Of a DNA stretch of 37,605 nt, positions 21,201 through 29,589 are shown one piece after another. This DNA comes from Candidatus Poribacteria bacterium (lineage in GTDB: Bacteria; Poribacteria; WGA-4E; GCA-2687025), in contig JABGQA010000136.1 in the NCBI GenBank assembly GCA_018644665.1, positions 1 through 37,605 on the forward strand, written 5' to 3'. Below the pieces are notes generated by a model, which saw nothing but the letters and a program-made list of their open reading frames with translations, did not search any database and was not told the origin of the DNA. How positions within the stretch are numbered: position 1 is the stretch's first letter; each line of letters begins with the position of its first letter. Both the position numbers and the translations under genes were made by a program.

Positions 21201-21674
21201 ATGGAGAGGCCTGCCCCTGATATAGCGACCACGCGACCGGCATTACGTCCTATCGCTGTTGTCTTGGCGCTGCTGGTCGTGCTGGTGGCTGCGTGCGGAA
21301 GCGGACCCGAGGACCCCACCGAGACGGGCTATGCGACGATCACCTTCGGTAATGTGATCCCGCCCGACGTGATCCCGCCAGAACTCGTGTCGGTGGACCC
21401 CAACGTGGTTGGCCGGCAAGACATAGACCCGGCTCTCCTTCGGGATGGACTTGTCCTCGAATTCACCGAATCGGCTGACTCCGGCAACCTGACTATTTCG
21501 GCCGGGGGTTCCGCGCTGAACTGGGTCGCGACGATTGACGGGAACTCGGTCACGTTGCAGTTCAACCCCGACGACCCGGTCGTCTTTGGGACGCGGTACG
21601 AAGTCGCGGGATCTGTCGTTGACGGTGCAGGTAACGTGATTGAAGTGGGGTTCTGGTTCGAGACCGCTCCCTAA
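21201..21674 (+). CDS. Lipoprotein with Ig-like (SbsA/Big_5-type) domain
   Basis: A 157-aa protein. A hydrophobic stretch (AVVLALLVVLVA) ends in a lipobox LVAACGSG with the predicted lipidated Cys at residue 32. The mature part contains a beta domain with PELVSVDPNVVGRQD, LVLEFTESADSGNLTI and GTRYEVAGSVVDGAGN, the pattern of bacterial Ig-like domains that begin 'PxVxSxxPxxG' and end in 'vxDxaGN'. It is probably anchored in an envelope membrane. GGAGC precedes the ATG at about 8 nt. Ligand unknown. Confidence 0.8.
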   Translation: MERPAPDIATTRPALRPIAVVLALLVVLVAACGSGPEDPTETGYATITFGNVIPPDVIPPELVSVDPNVVGRQDIDPALLRDGLVLEFTESADSGNLTISAGGSALNWVATIDGNSVTLQFNPDDPVVFGTRYEVAGSVVDGAGNVIEVGFWFETAP

Positions 21675-21763
21675 GACGACATCGTCGGGCCCGACCCATC
21701 GGAGTTCGTATTGTGCAGGGGCGGTAGTGTGGTCCGGGGTAATGGGATGGGTCCGCACGTCGT

Positions 21764-21907
21764 CTAGACCGCCCACTTCCCGATACGGTGTATTCTGTCA
21801 TTGATGCTGCGGCGCCATAGGCCTCCTATCGTGAGCCGCGCCTGAGTTACCTCGGCTTCGCGGAGCTTCCTCTCGATCTGTTCGCGTGAGTGACCTTTCC
21901 GCTCCAT
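21764..21907 (-). mobile_element. IS3-family OrfA remnant (N-terminal helix only)
   Basis: A 47-codon minus-strand frame opens at ATG 21907 with MERKGHSREQIERKLREAEV, the typical start of the IS3-family OrfA helix-turn-helix protein (compare 'SxEQIxxKLREAEV'). After residue 20 the similarity ends and the frame stops at 21764. Only about 60 bp of the transposase remains and no inverted repeats are visible. It is a dead fragment in the spacer upstream of the methyltransferase gene. Confidence 0.6.
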
Positions 21908-22070
21908 ATCGAGTCTGGTTTGTCGTCATGCCCGGAAGGCTCCCTATACCTGGAGCAGTTTCCTGGCGCGAGAGGACATCGCCGCCTGCGCGCGTCCGCA
22001 GGTCATAGGGGTATCCTTAGGCACGGAGGATTCGCACACCTTCCGTTGTCTCCACGTAGGGAGCGGCAAC

Positions 22071-22994
22071 TTGGCGATGTTGGGGCACAGCCCCCGGTTT
22101 TCGGCCGCGTACATCTCTCGTCGAAAGAACGGCCAAGTGGACATCTTCACGATGCTCCGTGGCCGGTTCGCCGACGTCTTAGATCGCGCCAGCGCGCATG
22201 GCGGCGCGACGTACACGACGGAGTGGTGGGACGACGAGTCGGCCAAGATGAGGGCCGCGTTCCTACCGGAGCCTCCGGACGACTTCCTGCGCAACGAGCG
22301 GCTGATATGGGCGATGGTCGCGAACTCCCCCATGTTCCTGGAGTGCGAGCTACCGGATCTCGAGCGCGCGTATGGGCCGGATCGTCTGCTTTCGCTGCTG
22401 GAGGAGGATCTCGTCGGCCGTCAGATCCTGAATGTGGCGAAGTACCACACCAGCATCAATAGCGTGCATCACGCCTACCACATACACCGCTTCGTAGAGG
22501 CGACCGGCTGCGATCTGGGAGGTGTCGGCTCCGTTGTCGAGTGGGGCGGAGGCTACGGCAACCTCGCCAAGATACTCCTCCGGTGGGCGGAGACGCCGGT
22601 CACGTACGTCATCATCGACATCCCGCTCATGAGCGCGGTCCAGTGGCTCTACCTGAGTTGTGTACTGGGCCCCGACCGGGTGACGCTCGTGGATGACCTG
22701 GACACGCCTATCGAGGCCGGCAAGGTCAACATCCTACCCGTCGGCCTGGCGGAGGCACGCCCGCCGGAGGCGGACCTGCTCGTCTCGACGTGGGCGCTGA
22801 GTGAGTGTTCCTCCGAGGCCCAGCAGTTCGTCGTCGGGCACGACTGGTTCGGCGCTAGCAAGCTGTTGCTGGGGTACCACGACAGCAACGAGAAGTTCGC
22901 GGCGGCTTCCGGTGTCGGGGATATCGCCCGCGCCCGTGGCGCGACGGTCTATCCGATCGAGTTCCTACCGGGCGGCTATTACGCATTCCTGTAG
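22071..22994 (+). CDS. Putative sugar O-methyltransferase
   Basis: The 307-aa product shows a SAM-binding motif I as VVEWGGGYGNLAKI at about residues 155-168, then VTYVIIDIPLMSAVQWLYLS and ADLLVSTWALSEC, the layout of the 'putative sugar O-methyltransferase' family that modifies surface polysaccharide sugars. TTG 22071 is chosen because GGGAG lies 7 nt upstream; ATG 22077 is the alternative, 13 nt away. The N-terminal third (FLRNERLIWAMVANSPMF, then LEEDLVGRQILNVAKYHTS) fits the same family. It ends in an aromatic-rich EFLPGGYYAFL. No polysaccharide locus surrounds it. Confidence 0.8.
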   Translation: MAMLGHSPRFSAAYISRRKNGQVDIFTMLRGRFADVLDRASAHGGATYTTEWWDDESAKMRAAFLPEPPDDFLRNERLIWAMVANSPMFLECELPDLERAYGPDRLLSLLEEDLVGRQILNVAKYHTSINSVHHAYHIHRFVEATGCDLGGVGSVVEWGGGYGNLAKILLRWAETPVTYVIIDIPLMSAVQWLYLSCVLGPDRVTLVDDLDTPIEAGKVNILPVGLAEARPPEADLLVSTWALSECSSEAQQFVVGHDWFGASKLLLGYHDSNEKFAAASGVGDIARARGATVYPIEFLPGGYYAFL

Positions 22995-23386
22995 CACACG
23001 GTCACTGCGCGGCCAGCCTGTCTGTGCGCCATGCCGTGTGCGTCGTTGCGTGCCGGCGCTCGCAGATCGCCCAGCTCTGGTCGTCCTCAAGCAACGACCA
23101 TCTCGTGCCTTTGGCGGGTCGACGTGCATGAGTTCGTTGATGTGCGTGCGGTCCTCGGCCATTCAGAGGCCACAGATGACCACGGATCCCTATTCTGACC
23201 GGGCCGGAGTCACGTGCCGACACGGGTCTTAGCGACTACGGGGCAGGGACACCCATTGAAACACGGCGCCCCTATCCCGTCTGTGAGAAGGTCGAGAACG
23301 GAGTGCTGAGGCGCACCGTCAGCGGGTACACGCCAACCCCCGCACGGAGAGGGGCCAGGCGTCCAGATCCTCCGGCCGACGATTTA
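22995..23386. other. Intergenic region between convergent genes
   Basis: No supported gene lies in these 392 bp. A plus-strand frame at 23121-23198 reads VDVHEFVDVRAVLGHSEATD, faintly like the C-terminal 'LGHS' box of tyrosine recombinases, but it is too short to call. No terminator with a U-tract is visible. Confidence 0.35.
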
Positions 23387-24172
23387 CTATCGCAGCTTGA
23401 TCGTCGCCCAGGTCACGGGAGCCTTACCGCCGGGCTCGACTGCGGCTCCACCCATCACCGCTTCCAGCCCTGAGTCCATGATCGTGAATACGTCGTCTTC
23501 GCTGATGACGCCGTTGAAGATACCGATCTCGTCGATCAAGCCGGGGAACCCGTCCCCGATCGTCACGGGCTGAGGGCCCGTCACCGACTCCAGGGCGGCG
23601 ATATCCACCTCTTTCATGTCGATGCCATCTAAGTAGGTGATGAGGACCTCGTTCTCGCGGTCCACTATCATCGCGGTGTGCCGCCATTCGCCGTTGCCAG
23701 CGTCCGGGTAGCTGTTCTTCATGTGGGTGCTTGCGGCGTCGTCCAAGCTCCAGTGAACCTGGGCGCCTTGCGTTTGGAGTTCCCAACCGGCATTTCCTGA
23801 ACCCCAGGGAGATGGATTGCGGTCGCGGACCAGTCTCCCCCAATCTGGGGCGACGTCGAACTGGAACCAGATGGTGACGCTGAAGCTGTCCTCTTCGAAG
23901 TTCAGGCTCGGCGTGTCCTCAACCACGTAGCCAGATCCGCCGACCAGCTCCCAGCCGCCGTCTATCTTGCCATCGATCTCGTCCGGCGCGCCTTGCAGAA
24001 TACCTTCAAGGCCGTTACCGGATATGTCGGGGGTCAACCCGCCATCCACTTCGTTCAGTAGCCAGATCGCGACCGCATTGTCCGGGTCGATCGCGGCGTG
24101 TCCGACTGTTGCCGCCACCATCAGAAGCACCGTCGCCGTGATAAGTCCAACACGAGGTTTCGCGCTTAGCAT
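23387..24172 (-). CDS. Exported LamG-domain protein with C-terminal Trp tail
   Basis: A 261-aa protein. ATG 24172 has an AGGAG-type ribosome site upstream (GGAGAAAAGGAG). The signal peptide is VGLITATVLLMVAATVGHAA. The rest is one concanavalin A-like LamG/laminin-G-3 domain: AIWLLNEVDGGLTPDISGNG, EDSFSVTIWFQFD, EWRHTAMIVDRENEVLITYL, then PGLIDEIGIFNGVISEDDV. Such domains bind carbohydrate or act as adhesion modules. The protein ends GKAPVTWATIKLR, a variant (Trp-Ala) of the tail shared with neighbouring exported proteins. It opens the secretome cluster and is divergent from the esterase gene. Confidence 0.85.
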   Translation of the reverse strand: MLSAKPRVGLITATVLLMVAATVGHAAIDPDNAVAIWLLNEVDGGLTPDISGNGLEGILQGAPDEIDGKIDGGWELVGGSGYVVEDTPSLNFEEDSFSVTIWFQFDVAPDWGRLVRDRNPSPWGSGNAGWELQTQGAQVHWSLDDAASTHMKNSYPDAGNGEWRHTAMIVDRENEVLITYLDGIDMKEVDIAALESVTGPQPVTIGDGFPGLIDEIGIFNGVISEDDVFTIMDSGLEAVMGGAAVEPGGKAPVTWATIKLR

Positions 24173-24672
24173 TGCATCTCCTTTTCTCCGTCCGGGCCGG
24201 TGTCAGCGGTCAACGCCGCCCTGTGCGGCCAGGCCACCACAGCCATCCGTGAGTATGTTACGGCCAGGCCGTCATTGGCATGGAGCGTACTCGAGCCGGA
24301 TTCTCCGAGCAACTTGGACGCACTCCCCGCTGACCAGCACAGGGCCGGTTTTCTGACAGGGCGTTCTGTGGATCCCTCACCTTCCGTGCGAGGGAGGTCG
24401 CTGGTTCCGGCCCACGCCGCAATAGCCGCGCCACGAGCGGATAGCCAGAGGCTTTGACGGAGCCGAGCGAGCGCCGCTCGGTCATTTGCGTGACGGATTC
24501 ACCGCCTCAATAGCGTCTTATATGGCATACAGACCGATGGCCCGTAGCGGCCCAGAACCCACCGTTGGTTGTGTCGGGATGCGGCCTAGCGAATTGCGAG
24601 ACACGAGACGGAACTTGATACCGAGATCTTGCCTCCGAACTGCGCCCCCAGGCAGATGAAAGGACTGGATTC
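24173..24672. other. Divergent intergenic region with hairpin
   Basis: These 500 bp separate the LamG gene and the esterase gene and should carry both promoters. No gene is supported. A CCGAGCG/CGCTCGG hairpin with a 5-nt loop lies at 24463-24481. No consensus promoter pair could be matched. Confidence 0.4.
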
Positions 24673-25539
24673 ATGAGACGTTTGCGCCCGGTTGTCATGG
24701 CCCTCTTACTCGCAGGCGCGTGGTGGGTGTGCGTCGCCGCGTCCGCGCAGGATTCCGCACAGATCGGCCAGCACGAATACACGTTCGCTGCGAGCAATGA
24801 CGCGCTAGACGAGTATCTTCTGTTCCTACCGGAGTCGTACGAACAGGATCAAGCGCAACAGTGGCCGGTGATCCTTCACCTCCATGGAGCGGGCGTAAGC
24901 GGCATCGGGGGCATGCGAAGCCGGGAGGCATTGACCCAGAAAGTCGATCGAGAACCCGACTTCCCATTCATCGTTCTATCACCTCTTTACGTAGGCGGCG
25001 CCGAGGGGAAGCTGCTTGACGCGGCATTTGGTCTACTCGATGGGGTCCCAGTTGATTACGACCCGATCGACCCGATCATCGACGACACGATGGAGCTATT
25101 GGACGCCGTCCTCGCCACGTATCGGGTGGATGCCAATCGCGTGTACATCACGGGCGGCAGTATGGGTGCGTTCTTGTCATGGTTCCTACTCCCGAACTAC
25201 CCGGATCGCTTTGCGGCAAACGCTCCGGTTGCCGGTCCCGGCGAGCCTGCCTCTGCGTGCGACGTAAGCCACATTCCGACGTGGGCATTCGCGGGTGGCG
25301 CGGATCAGATAGTGCCGATCGATTCCGTGCAGGCCATGCACGATGCGGTGGAAGCATGCGGCGGTTCCCCGAGGCTGACGGTGTACCCCGGCGTGGGTCA
25401 TGAGACGCCGCTGTTCGTCGACAGTTACGAGCTGGCGGAGCTGTATGAGTGGCTGCTGGAGCACTCACTCGCAACGACCGCGGTAGCGCCGCGCGGCAAG
25501 CTATCCGCGATGTGGGGTCGAATCAAGGCTGTCCAGTAG
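24673..25539 (+). CDS. Exported alpha/beta-hydrolase (esterase/depolymerase-like) with C-terminal Trp-Gly tail
   Basis: A 288-aa protein with a signal peptide (PVVMALLLAGAWWVCVAASA). The alpha/beta-hydrolase fold shows the oxyanion segment WPVILHLHGAGV, nucleophile Ser163 in GGSMG, acid Asp211 in GGADQIVP and His243 in GVGHETP. This is the LpqC/PHB-depolymerase-like esterase class, close to feruloyl and acetylxylan esterases. It probably hydrolyses polymer-linked or soluble esters outside the cytoplasm; the substrate is unknown. The last residues, GKLSAMWGRIKAVQ, lie outside the fold and match the tail on neighbouring LamG and PD40 proteins. AAGGA lies about 10 nt before the ATG. Confidence 0.85.
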   Translation: MRRLRPVVMALLLAGAWWVCVAASAQDSAQIGQHEYTFAASNDALDEYLLFLPESYEQDQAQQWPVILHLHGAGVSGIGGMRSREALTQKVDREPDFPFIVLSPLYVGGAEGKLLDAAFGLLDGVPVDYDPIDPIIDDTMELLDAVLATYRVDANRVYITGGSMGAFLSWFLLPNYPDRFAANAPVAGPGEPASACDVSHIPTWAFAGGADQIVPIDSVQAMHDAVEACGGSPRLTVYPGVGHETPLFVDSYELAELYEWLLEHSLATTAVAPRGKLSAMWGRIKAVQ

Positions 25540-25895
25540 ACATCGAACCTACCCGGGCCGTCGCCAGCGGGATGACTCACAAGCTCCCCACCAGTCTCGG
25601 CCCACGTAGTTGGGTCGACCGCTGACGACGTGTTGGAGTGTTCCCACGCGCCTGCTCTGATCCTCGATAGGCAGGCGCGGCCCACTAGGTCAATCAACAG
25701 GACGTGGGTCATCGCAAGGCGCGCCGATTCGTCTTCCTTGTCCGGCTTCCCCCGCATCCGACGCCCAGCGAGGCGGGAGTGCAGCGCGCCTGTTCTCGCA
25801 ACTGGTCACGCGAGCAGATTCTCCCCGGCGACGTTCGCCGTGACCGTGCGATTCCGGCCGGAATCCCCGGCGCGCGACCACGCCGGCCCCGAATA
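25540..25895. other. Convergent intergenic region with terminator-like hairpin and palindrome
   Basis: Between the convergent esterase and TolB-like genes there is a 9-bp perfect hairpin, CGCGCCTGC (25647-25655) with GCAGGCGCG (25671-25679), loop 15 nt. A perfect 16-bp palindrome GATTCCGGCCGGAATC lies at 25850-25865. Neither has a U-tract; their position suits transcription termination in both directions, which is inference. No gene is supported. Confidence 0.45.
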
Positions 25896-26840
25896 TCAGC
25901 GTGCAAGCGTCCTGAGTAGACCCCACTGCAGCCACATCCGCCCGGCAGCGAACACGGGCAGTGTTCCGCCCCCCAGCCACGACGGATGGGTCTCATGCGC
26001 TTTCCCGTTGTTCGTCAGCCTTCGGACGTTCCTGCCGTCCGAGTCCATAATGTAGATCTTGATCAAGCCGTCCCGGGTGGACACGAACGCGATGCTCGTT
26101 CCGTCCCGCGACCACTCTGGGTTCCCATCAGGAGCCGGGTGGTGGGTGAGGCGCCGCGTCGCTCTAGTGTCCACGTCAGACACGAAGATATCCTGGTCCC
26201 CGCCCTCTCGAGCGTAAGCGAGTTCCCGACTGTTGGCAGACCACGTGGGAGAGCCTGCCGGAACGGCCACTACCACACGCGTATCTCCGCTTTCCAGGTC
26301 CACGATGAGAAGCTTATTGGAGAACCAATACGCGATGGCTCCACCATCCGGCGACCATGCGGGTTGAATAGCCATCGTCTGCCTGTTGAAGATGTCTCGC
26401 TCCTCACGGCCGTCTGGTGTCGCCGTGAACACCCGTTGATCGAACCAACCCGCGATGCGTGTGTATGCCAGGCGCTGGCCGTCGGGAGACCAACTTGGAT
26501 GTCGGCCCTTTCCCGGCGGAAGCGCCACCGGTCGCTGTCGCCCACCGTCGGAGTCCATCGTCCACATGTGAGAGTCGCGCTCGGAGATGAACGCGATGCG
26601 GGATCCGTCTGGTGATCCAGCTGGTTCACCAGAAATCCTCCCGGCGCCACGAGTAAGCTGGCGGAGGTCGCTCCCATCCGGCTGCACGGAGAACACCCCA
26701 AAGCCATCAACGGACGACGAGTCGAACACGATGCTAGTGGCTGCGCGCGCGTGAAGGGCGCTGACTGGCGACACAAGGGTGACACAGATCACCACGACAG
26801 CGAGACACGCCCCACGCGGATTACGTAGCCCATTCTGCAT
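25896..26840 (-). CDS. Exported TolB/PD40-like beta-propeller, copy 1, with C-terminal Trp-Gly tail
   Basis: ATG 26840 is chosen over a longer in-frame reading: GGGAGGG lies about 9 nt upstream and it matches the start of copy 2. The 314-aa product has a signal peptide (GACLAVVVICVTLVSPVSA) and about six PD40/WD40-like blades with the repeated [SP]-x-W-S-[PR]-D-G motif (AGSPDGSRIAFIS, PSWSPDGQRLAYT, PAWSPDGGAIAYW, PEWSRDGTSIAFV). TolB-type propellers bind proteins or glycans. The tail is GRMWLQWGLLRTLAR. It is closely similar at DNA and protein level to the gene at 27237-28190, a recent tandem duplicate. Confidence 0.85.
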   Translation of the reverse strand: MQNGLRNPRGACLAVVVICVTLVSPVSALHARAATSIVFDSSSVDGFGVFSVQPDGSDLRQLTRGAGRISGEPAGSPDGSRIAFISERDSHMWTMDSDGGRQRPVALPPGKGRHPSWSPDGQRLAYTRIAGWFDQRVFTATPDGREERDIFNRQTMAIQPAWSPDGGAIAYWFSNKLLIVDLESGDTRVVVAVPAGSPTWSANSRELAYAREGGDQDIFVSDVDTRATRRLTHHPAPDGNPEWSRDGTSIAFVSTRDGLIKIYIMDSDGRNVRRLTNNGKAHETHPSWLGGGTLPVFAAGRMWLQWGLLRTLAR

Positions 26841-27236
26841 CTCTGCCGCCCTCCCACGATCGGCGAGTGTTCGCGTTTCGCCAGCGTCAGCATTCCCCAC
26901 TGCACCCACATCCGGCCGCCTGCAAGCACCGACAGGCCACCTCCGCTCAGCCAGGCGCTCCGTCTGCTGACCATGCGCACGCACAGGAAGGCCCGTGCGA
27001 CAGCACCGATCCCGTTCGCGCGCGGGCGACCAGCGATCGTTTCCATTGGGTAGCCACCTGTTCGGCGAACCGGTGACGTAACAGCCGGTTGGGGTCCGTC
27101 CACGCGCGATCTAGCGGGCCAATGGCATCGCGCGCCAGGTCGGCAGTGCTTCAGACCTTCTGGCAGTGATCATCACGTCGCCGACCCGCTCCACAACTGG
27201 CTTTATCGGCCGAGCATGGCGCGACACACGACCCTA
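26841..27236. other. Spacer between the two TolB-like copies
   Basis: Apart from the orphan tail at 26873-26956, no gene or clear signal is seen in these 396 bp. Confidence 0.4.
26873..26956 (-). pseudogene. Orphan C-terminal tail of a third TolB-like copy
   Basis: Between the two TolB-like genes a minus-strand stretch reads AWLSGGGLSVLAGGRMWVQW then GMLTLAKR. This aligns with the last 28 residues of both neighbours (SWLGGGTLPVFAAGRMWLQW, then GLLKTLAR). The rest of the propeller is absent. It is best read as the remnant of a third copy lost by deletion in a tandem array. It lies just upstream of the start of copy 1 and may affect its leader. Confidence 0.7.
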
Positions 27237-28190
27237 TCAGCGTGCCAGCGTCTTGAGTAGACCCCACTGCAGCCACATACGCCCGGCAGCGAACACGGGC
27301 AATGTTCCGCCCCCCAACCATGACGGATGGGTCTCATGCGCTTTCCCGTCGCTCGTCAGCCTTCGGACGTTCCCGCCGTTCGAATCCATGATGTAGATCT
27401 TGGCCGACCCGTCCCGGCCGGATTGAAAAGCGATGCTCGTTCCGTCCCGCGACCACTCTGGGTTCGCATCACGCGCCGGGTGGTTGGTGAGGCGCCGCGT
27501 CGCTCTAGTGTCCACGTCAGACACGAAGATATCCTCGCTCAGCCCCTCTCGATGGTACGCGAGTTCTCGACTGTCGGGAGACCACGTCGGAGAGGTCGCG
27601 GGAACGGGCACTACCACACGCGTATCTCCGCTTTCCAGGTCCACGACGTGGATCTTATTGGAGAACCAATACGCGATGGCGCCACCATCCGGCGACCATG
27701 CGGGCGACTGAGCCCTCGACGGCCACTTGAGGATGTCTCGCTCGTCACGGCCATCTGGTGTCGCCGTGAATACTCGCATGTCGAACAAGCCCGCGAAGCG
27801 TACGTATGCCAGGCGCTGGCTGTCGGGAGACCAAGTTGGCTCCCAGCCCTCCCCCGGTGGCGCCAACACCGGCTGCTGTCGCCCACCGTCAGCGTCCATC
27901 GTCCACATGTCAGAGTCGCGCTCGGAAACGAACGCGATGCGGGATCCGTCTGGTGATCCGGCGGGATCAAGAGGAAACGCTCGGCCACCGCGAGTAAGCT
28001 GTCGGAGGTCACTCCCATCTGGCCGCACGGAGAACACCCCGTGGCCATCGGCGGACGACGAAATGAAAACGATGCCTGTAGCTGGGCGCGCGTGAAGGAT
28101 GCTGATTGGCGCAGCAAGGGCGACACACGCTACCACGGCGGCCACCGAGACGATGCCCACGCCACGCCGATTGCGGAATCCGTTCTGCAT
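27237..28190 (-). CDS. Exported TolB/PD40-like beta-propeller, copy 2, with C-terminal Trp-Gly tail
   Basis: A 317-aa paralogue of the copy at 25896-26840, offset by 1341 bp at the stop codons. The ATG 28190 (MQN...) is preferred over ATG 28196 because GGAAGG sits 8 nt upstream of it and copy 1 starts at the same point. Signal peptide VSVAAVVACVALAAPISI; blades with SGSPDG/PTWSPD/PAWSPDGGAIAYW. The stretch around the third blade (AIAYWFSNK) and the C-terminal 60 residues are almost identical to copy 1, whereas loops near residues 80-125 differ. It ends GRMWLQWGLLKTLAR. A consensus promoter lies upstream at 28277-28305. Confidence 0.85.
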   Translation of the reverse strand: MQNGFRNRRGVGIVSVAAVVACVALAAPISILHARPATGIVFISSSADGHGVFSVRPDGSDLRQLTRGGRAFPLDPAGSPDGSRIAFVSERDSDMWTMDADGGRQQPVLAPPGEGWEPTWSPDSQRLAYVRFAGLFDMRVFTATPDGRDERDILKWPSRAQSPAWSPDGGAIAYWFSNKIHVVDLESGDTRVVVPVPATSPTWSPDSRELAYHREGLSEDIFVSDVDTRATRRLTNHPARDANPEWSRDGTSIAFQSGRDGSAKIYIMDSNGGNVRRLTSDGKAHETHPSWLGGGTLPVFAAGRMWLQWGLLKTLAR

Positions 28191-28276
28191 GTCCATCGCC
28201 TTCCACGATCGATGACGGCCCAGACAGATGCAGAGGTCCTGTCCGCATACCGTCCGCGAACTGCGGCCTTTGGGGG

Positions 28277-28305
28277 ATTATAGTAGACTGAATCGTAGCG
28301 CCCAA
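28277..28305 (-). promoter_or_regulatory. Sigma70-type promoter of TolB-like copy 2
   Basis: On the minus strand, TTGGGC (28305-28300) and a perfect TATAAT (28282-28277) are separated by exactly 17 nt. The predicted start near 28270 gives a leader of about 80 nt before ATG 28190. It is the only perfect TATAAT hexamer with a plausible -35 I found in the window. Confidence 0.65.
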
Positions 28306-28427
28306 GGATTTCCCGTCGCACAGGACCGCGGGCCATCTGGTATAGGCCCGCTCTACGACAGGCTTGGGAAGAGAGAAGAAGGCGACGTAAAGGCACCTAT
28401 AGGACGGAAGTCAGACGCCCTGCACGC

Positions 28428-29435
28428 TCATCGAGCGCGAGCCCCAAGACGCTTCATCCAGCCCCACGTGGTTGCGTACCGGCCAAGAGGAGAGACGCTA
28501 CGCGGGAGGTCCGGGTCGAACCAGTCCGACCCTTCGATATAGCCAAACCGACCGTCCATCACCCGCCGTACGATCCGACCGTCCAGATCCATGATGAACA
28601 GCCCCTGGGGACCGTCACGGCCCGACACAAACAGGATCTGTGTGCCGTCCGGCGACCAGCATGGATCGGCATCGTCCGAGGGATGCTTGGTGACACGTCG
28701 CCTGTTGGACCCGTCGGCTTCTACCGTGTAGATGTCACCGGTAAGGTCCGCTTCGCCGCCCGACGCAAACGCGACTGTTCCTCCGCGAGGACTCCAACTG
28801 GGAGTCATGTCCCAGCGTCGATCGTTGGTCAGCTGAGTCAGGTGGCGACCTTGGCTGTCCATGGTGTGGATATCCAGCGCGCCGGCCCTGGTCGATGCGT
28901 AGACAGTGGCGTCTCCTGCCGGCCGCCAGCTGGGCCACTTGGCCCAAGTGTCCAGGCCCGATATTCGGACCTCGTTGTCGCCATCGAGGCCGACCACGTA
29001 AATCCCCTGGCGGTCGGATCCCTCGCGGGACGACGTGAACGCGACACTGTCGCCTCGAGGCGACCAAGCGGGACCGTAGTCACCGTAGATGCCATCGCCA
29101 TCCGTAACCCGCCTAGCGTTTCCTCCGTCCGCGTCCATCACGTAGATTCGGTTGGGAAGCACGCCAGCGCTGTATTCGAATGCGATGGACTCACCGCCGT
29201 GTGACCAGGCCGGGGAAGCAGCGTAGGGCCGCCGGGCCGTCAACTCCTCGAACCGGACGCCCTCAGGAGTGGTCACGTAGACACTCCGCGCCAGATCAGC
29301 CGTGACTCCTCCGAACAGGATCCGCGCGCCGCCGGAAGACCACGCGCTCGGTACGACGCACACAGAGAGGAGGCTCAACACCCCGGCAAAGGCGGTGGCC
29401 AGGCTTGCGGGCCGTTTTACCAGGATCATCGCCAC
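28428..29435 (-). CDS. Exported PD40/TolB-like beta-propeller with C-terminal Trp-Gly tail
   Basis: The start is taken at GTG 29435, with AGAAGGG about 6 nt upstream; ATG 29429 is the alternative. The 335-aa product has a signal peptide (ASLATAFAGVLSLLSVCVVPSA). Six PD40-type blades show PAWSHGGESIAFE, PAWSPRGDSVAFTS, PSWSPRGGTVAFA and PCWSPDGTQILFVS. It is only distantly related to the two copies downstream. The last residues, GRYATTWGWMKRLGARAR, follow a Pro-rich linker and carry the cluster's tail in its longest form (9 residues after the Trp-Gly-x-Met). Secreted binding or scaffolding protein; ligand unknown. Confidence 0.82.
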   Translation of the reverse strand: MAMILVKRPASLATAFAGVLSLLSVCVVPSAWSSGGARILFGGVTADLARSVYVTTPEGVRFEELTARRPYAASPAWSHGGESIAFEYSAGVLPNRIYVMDADGGNARRVTDGDGIYGDYGPAWSPRGDSVAFTSSREGSDRQGIYVVGLDGDNEVRISGLDTWAKWPSWRPAGDATVYASTRAGALDIHTMDSQGRHLTQLTNDRRWDMTPSWSPRGGTVAFASGGEADLTGDIYTVEADGSNRRRVTKHPSDDADPCWSPDGTQILFVSGRDGPQGLFIMDLDGRIVRRVMDGRFGYIEGSDWFDPDLPRSVSPLGRYATTWGWMKRLGARAR

Positions 29436-29589
29436 TGGCTGCCCTTCTTGCCATCCGGCCACACAACAGTTCATATCAGAAGTAGCCGCTACGTGCTCGA
29501 GGCGAACATCACCGACACGGTGGTAACTGCGGTCCCGCCTCGCCCACACGCGGGTGTGCAGGCGTGGGCCGTGGGCCTGCCGCCGTACA

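Noticed and set aside
23121..23198. Possible tyrosine-recombinase C-terminus (VDVRAVLGHSEATD on the plus strand)
   Set aside because: Only the LGHS box is shared. The residues after it do not fit the usual 'xTTxxYxH', and no catalytic Arg or Tyr is nearby.
22995..23386. Minus-strand small gene (RWSLLEDDQSWAICERRHAT)
   Set aside because: It looks protein-like only for about 20 residues, has no ribosome site and no recognisable family.
26101..28000. Plus-strand frames of 209 codons opposite each TolB-like gene
   Set aside because: They resemble each other only because the genes beneath them are duplicates; neither has a start signal.
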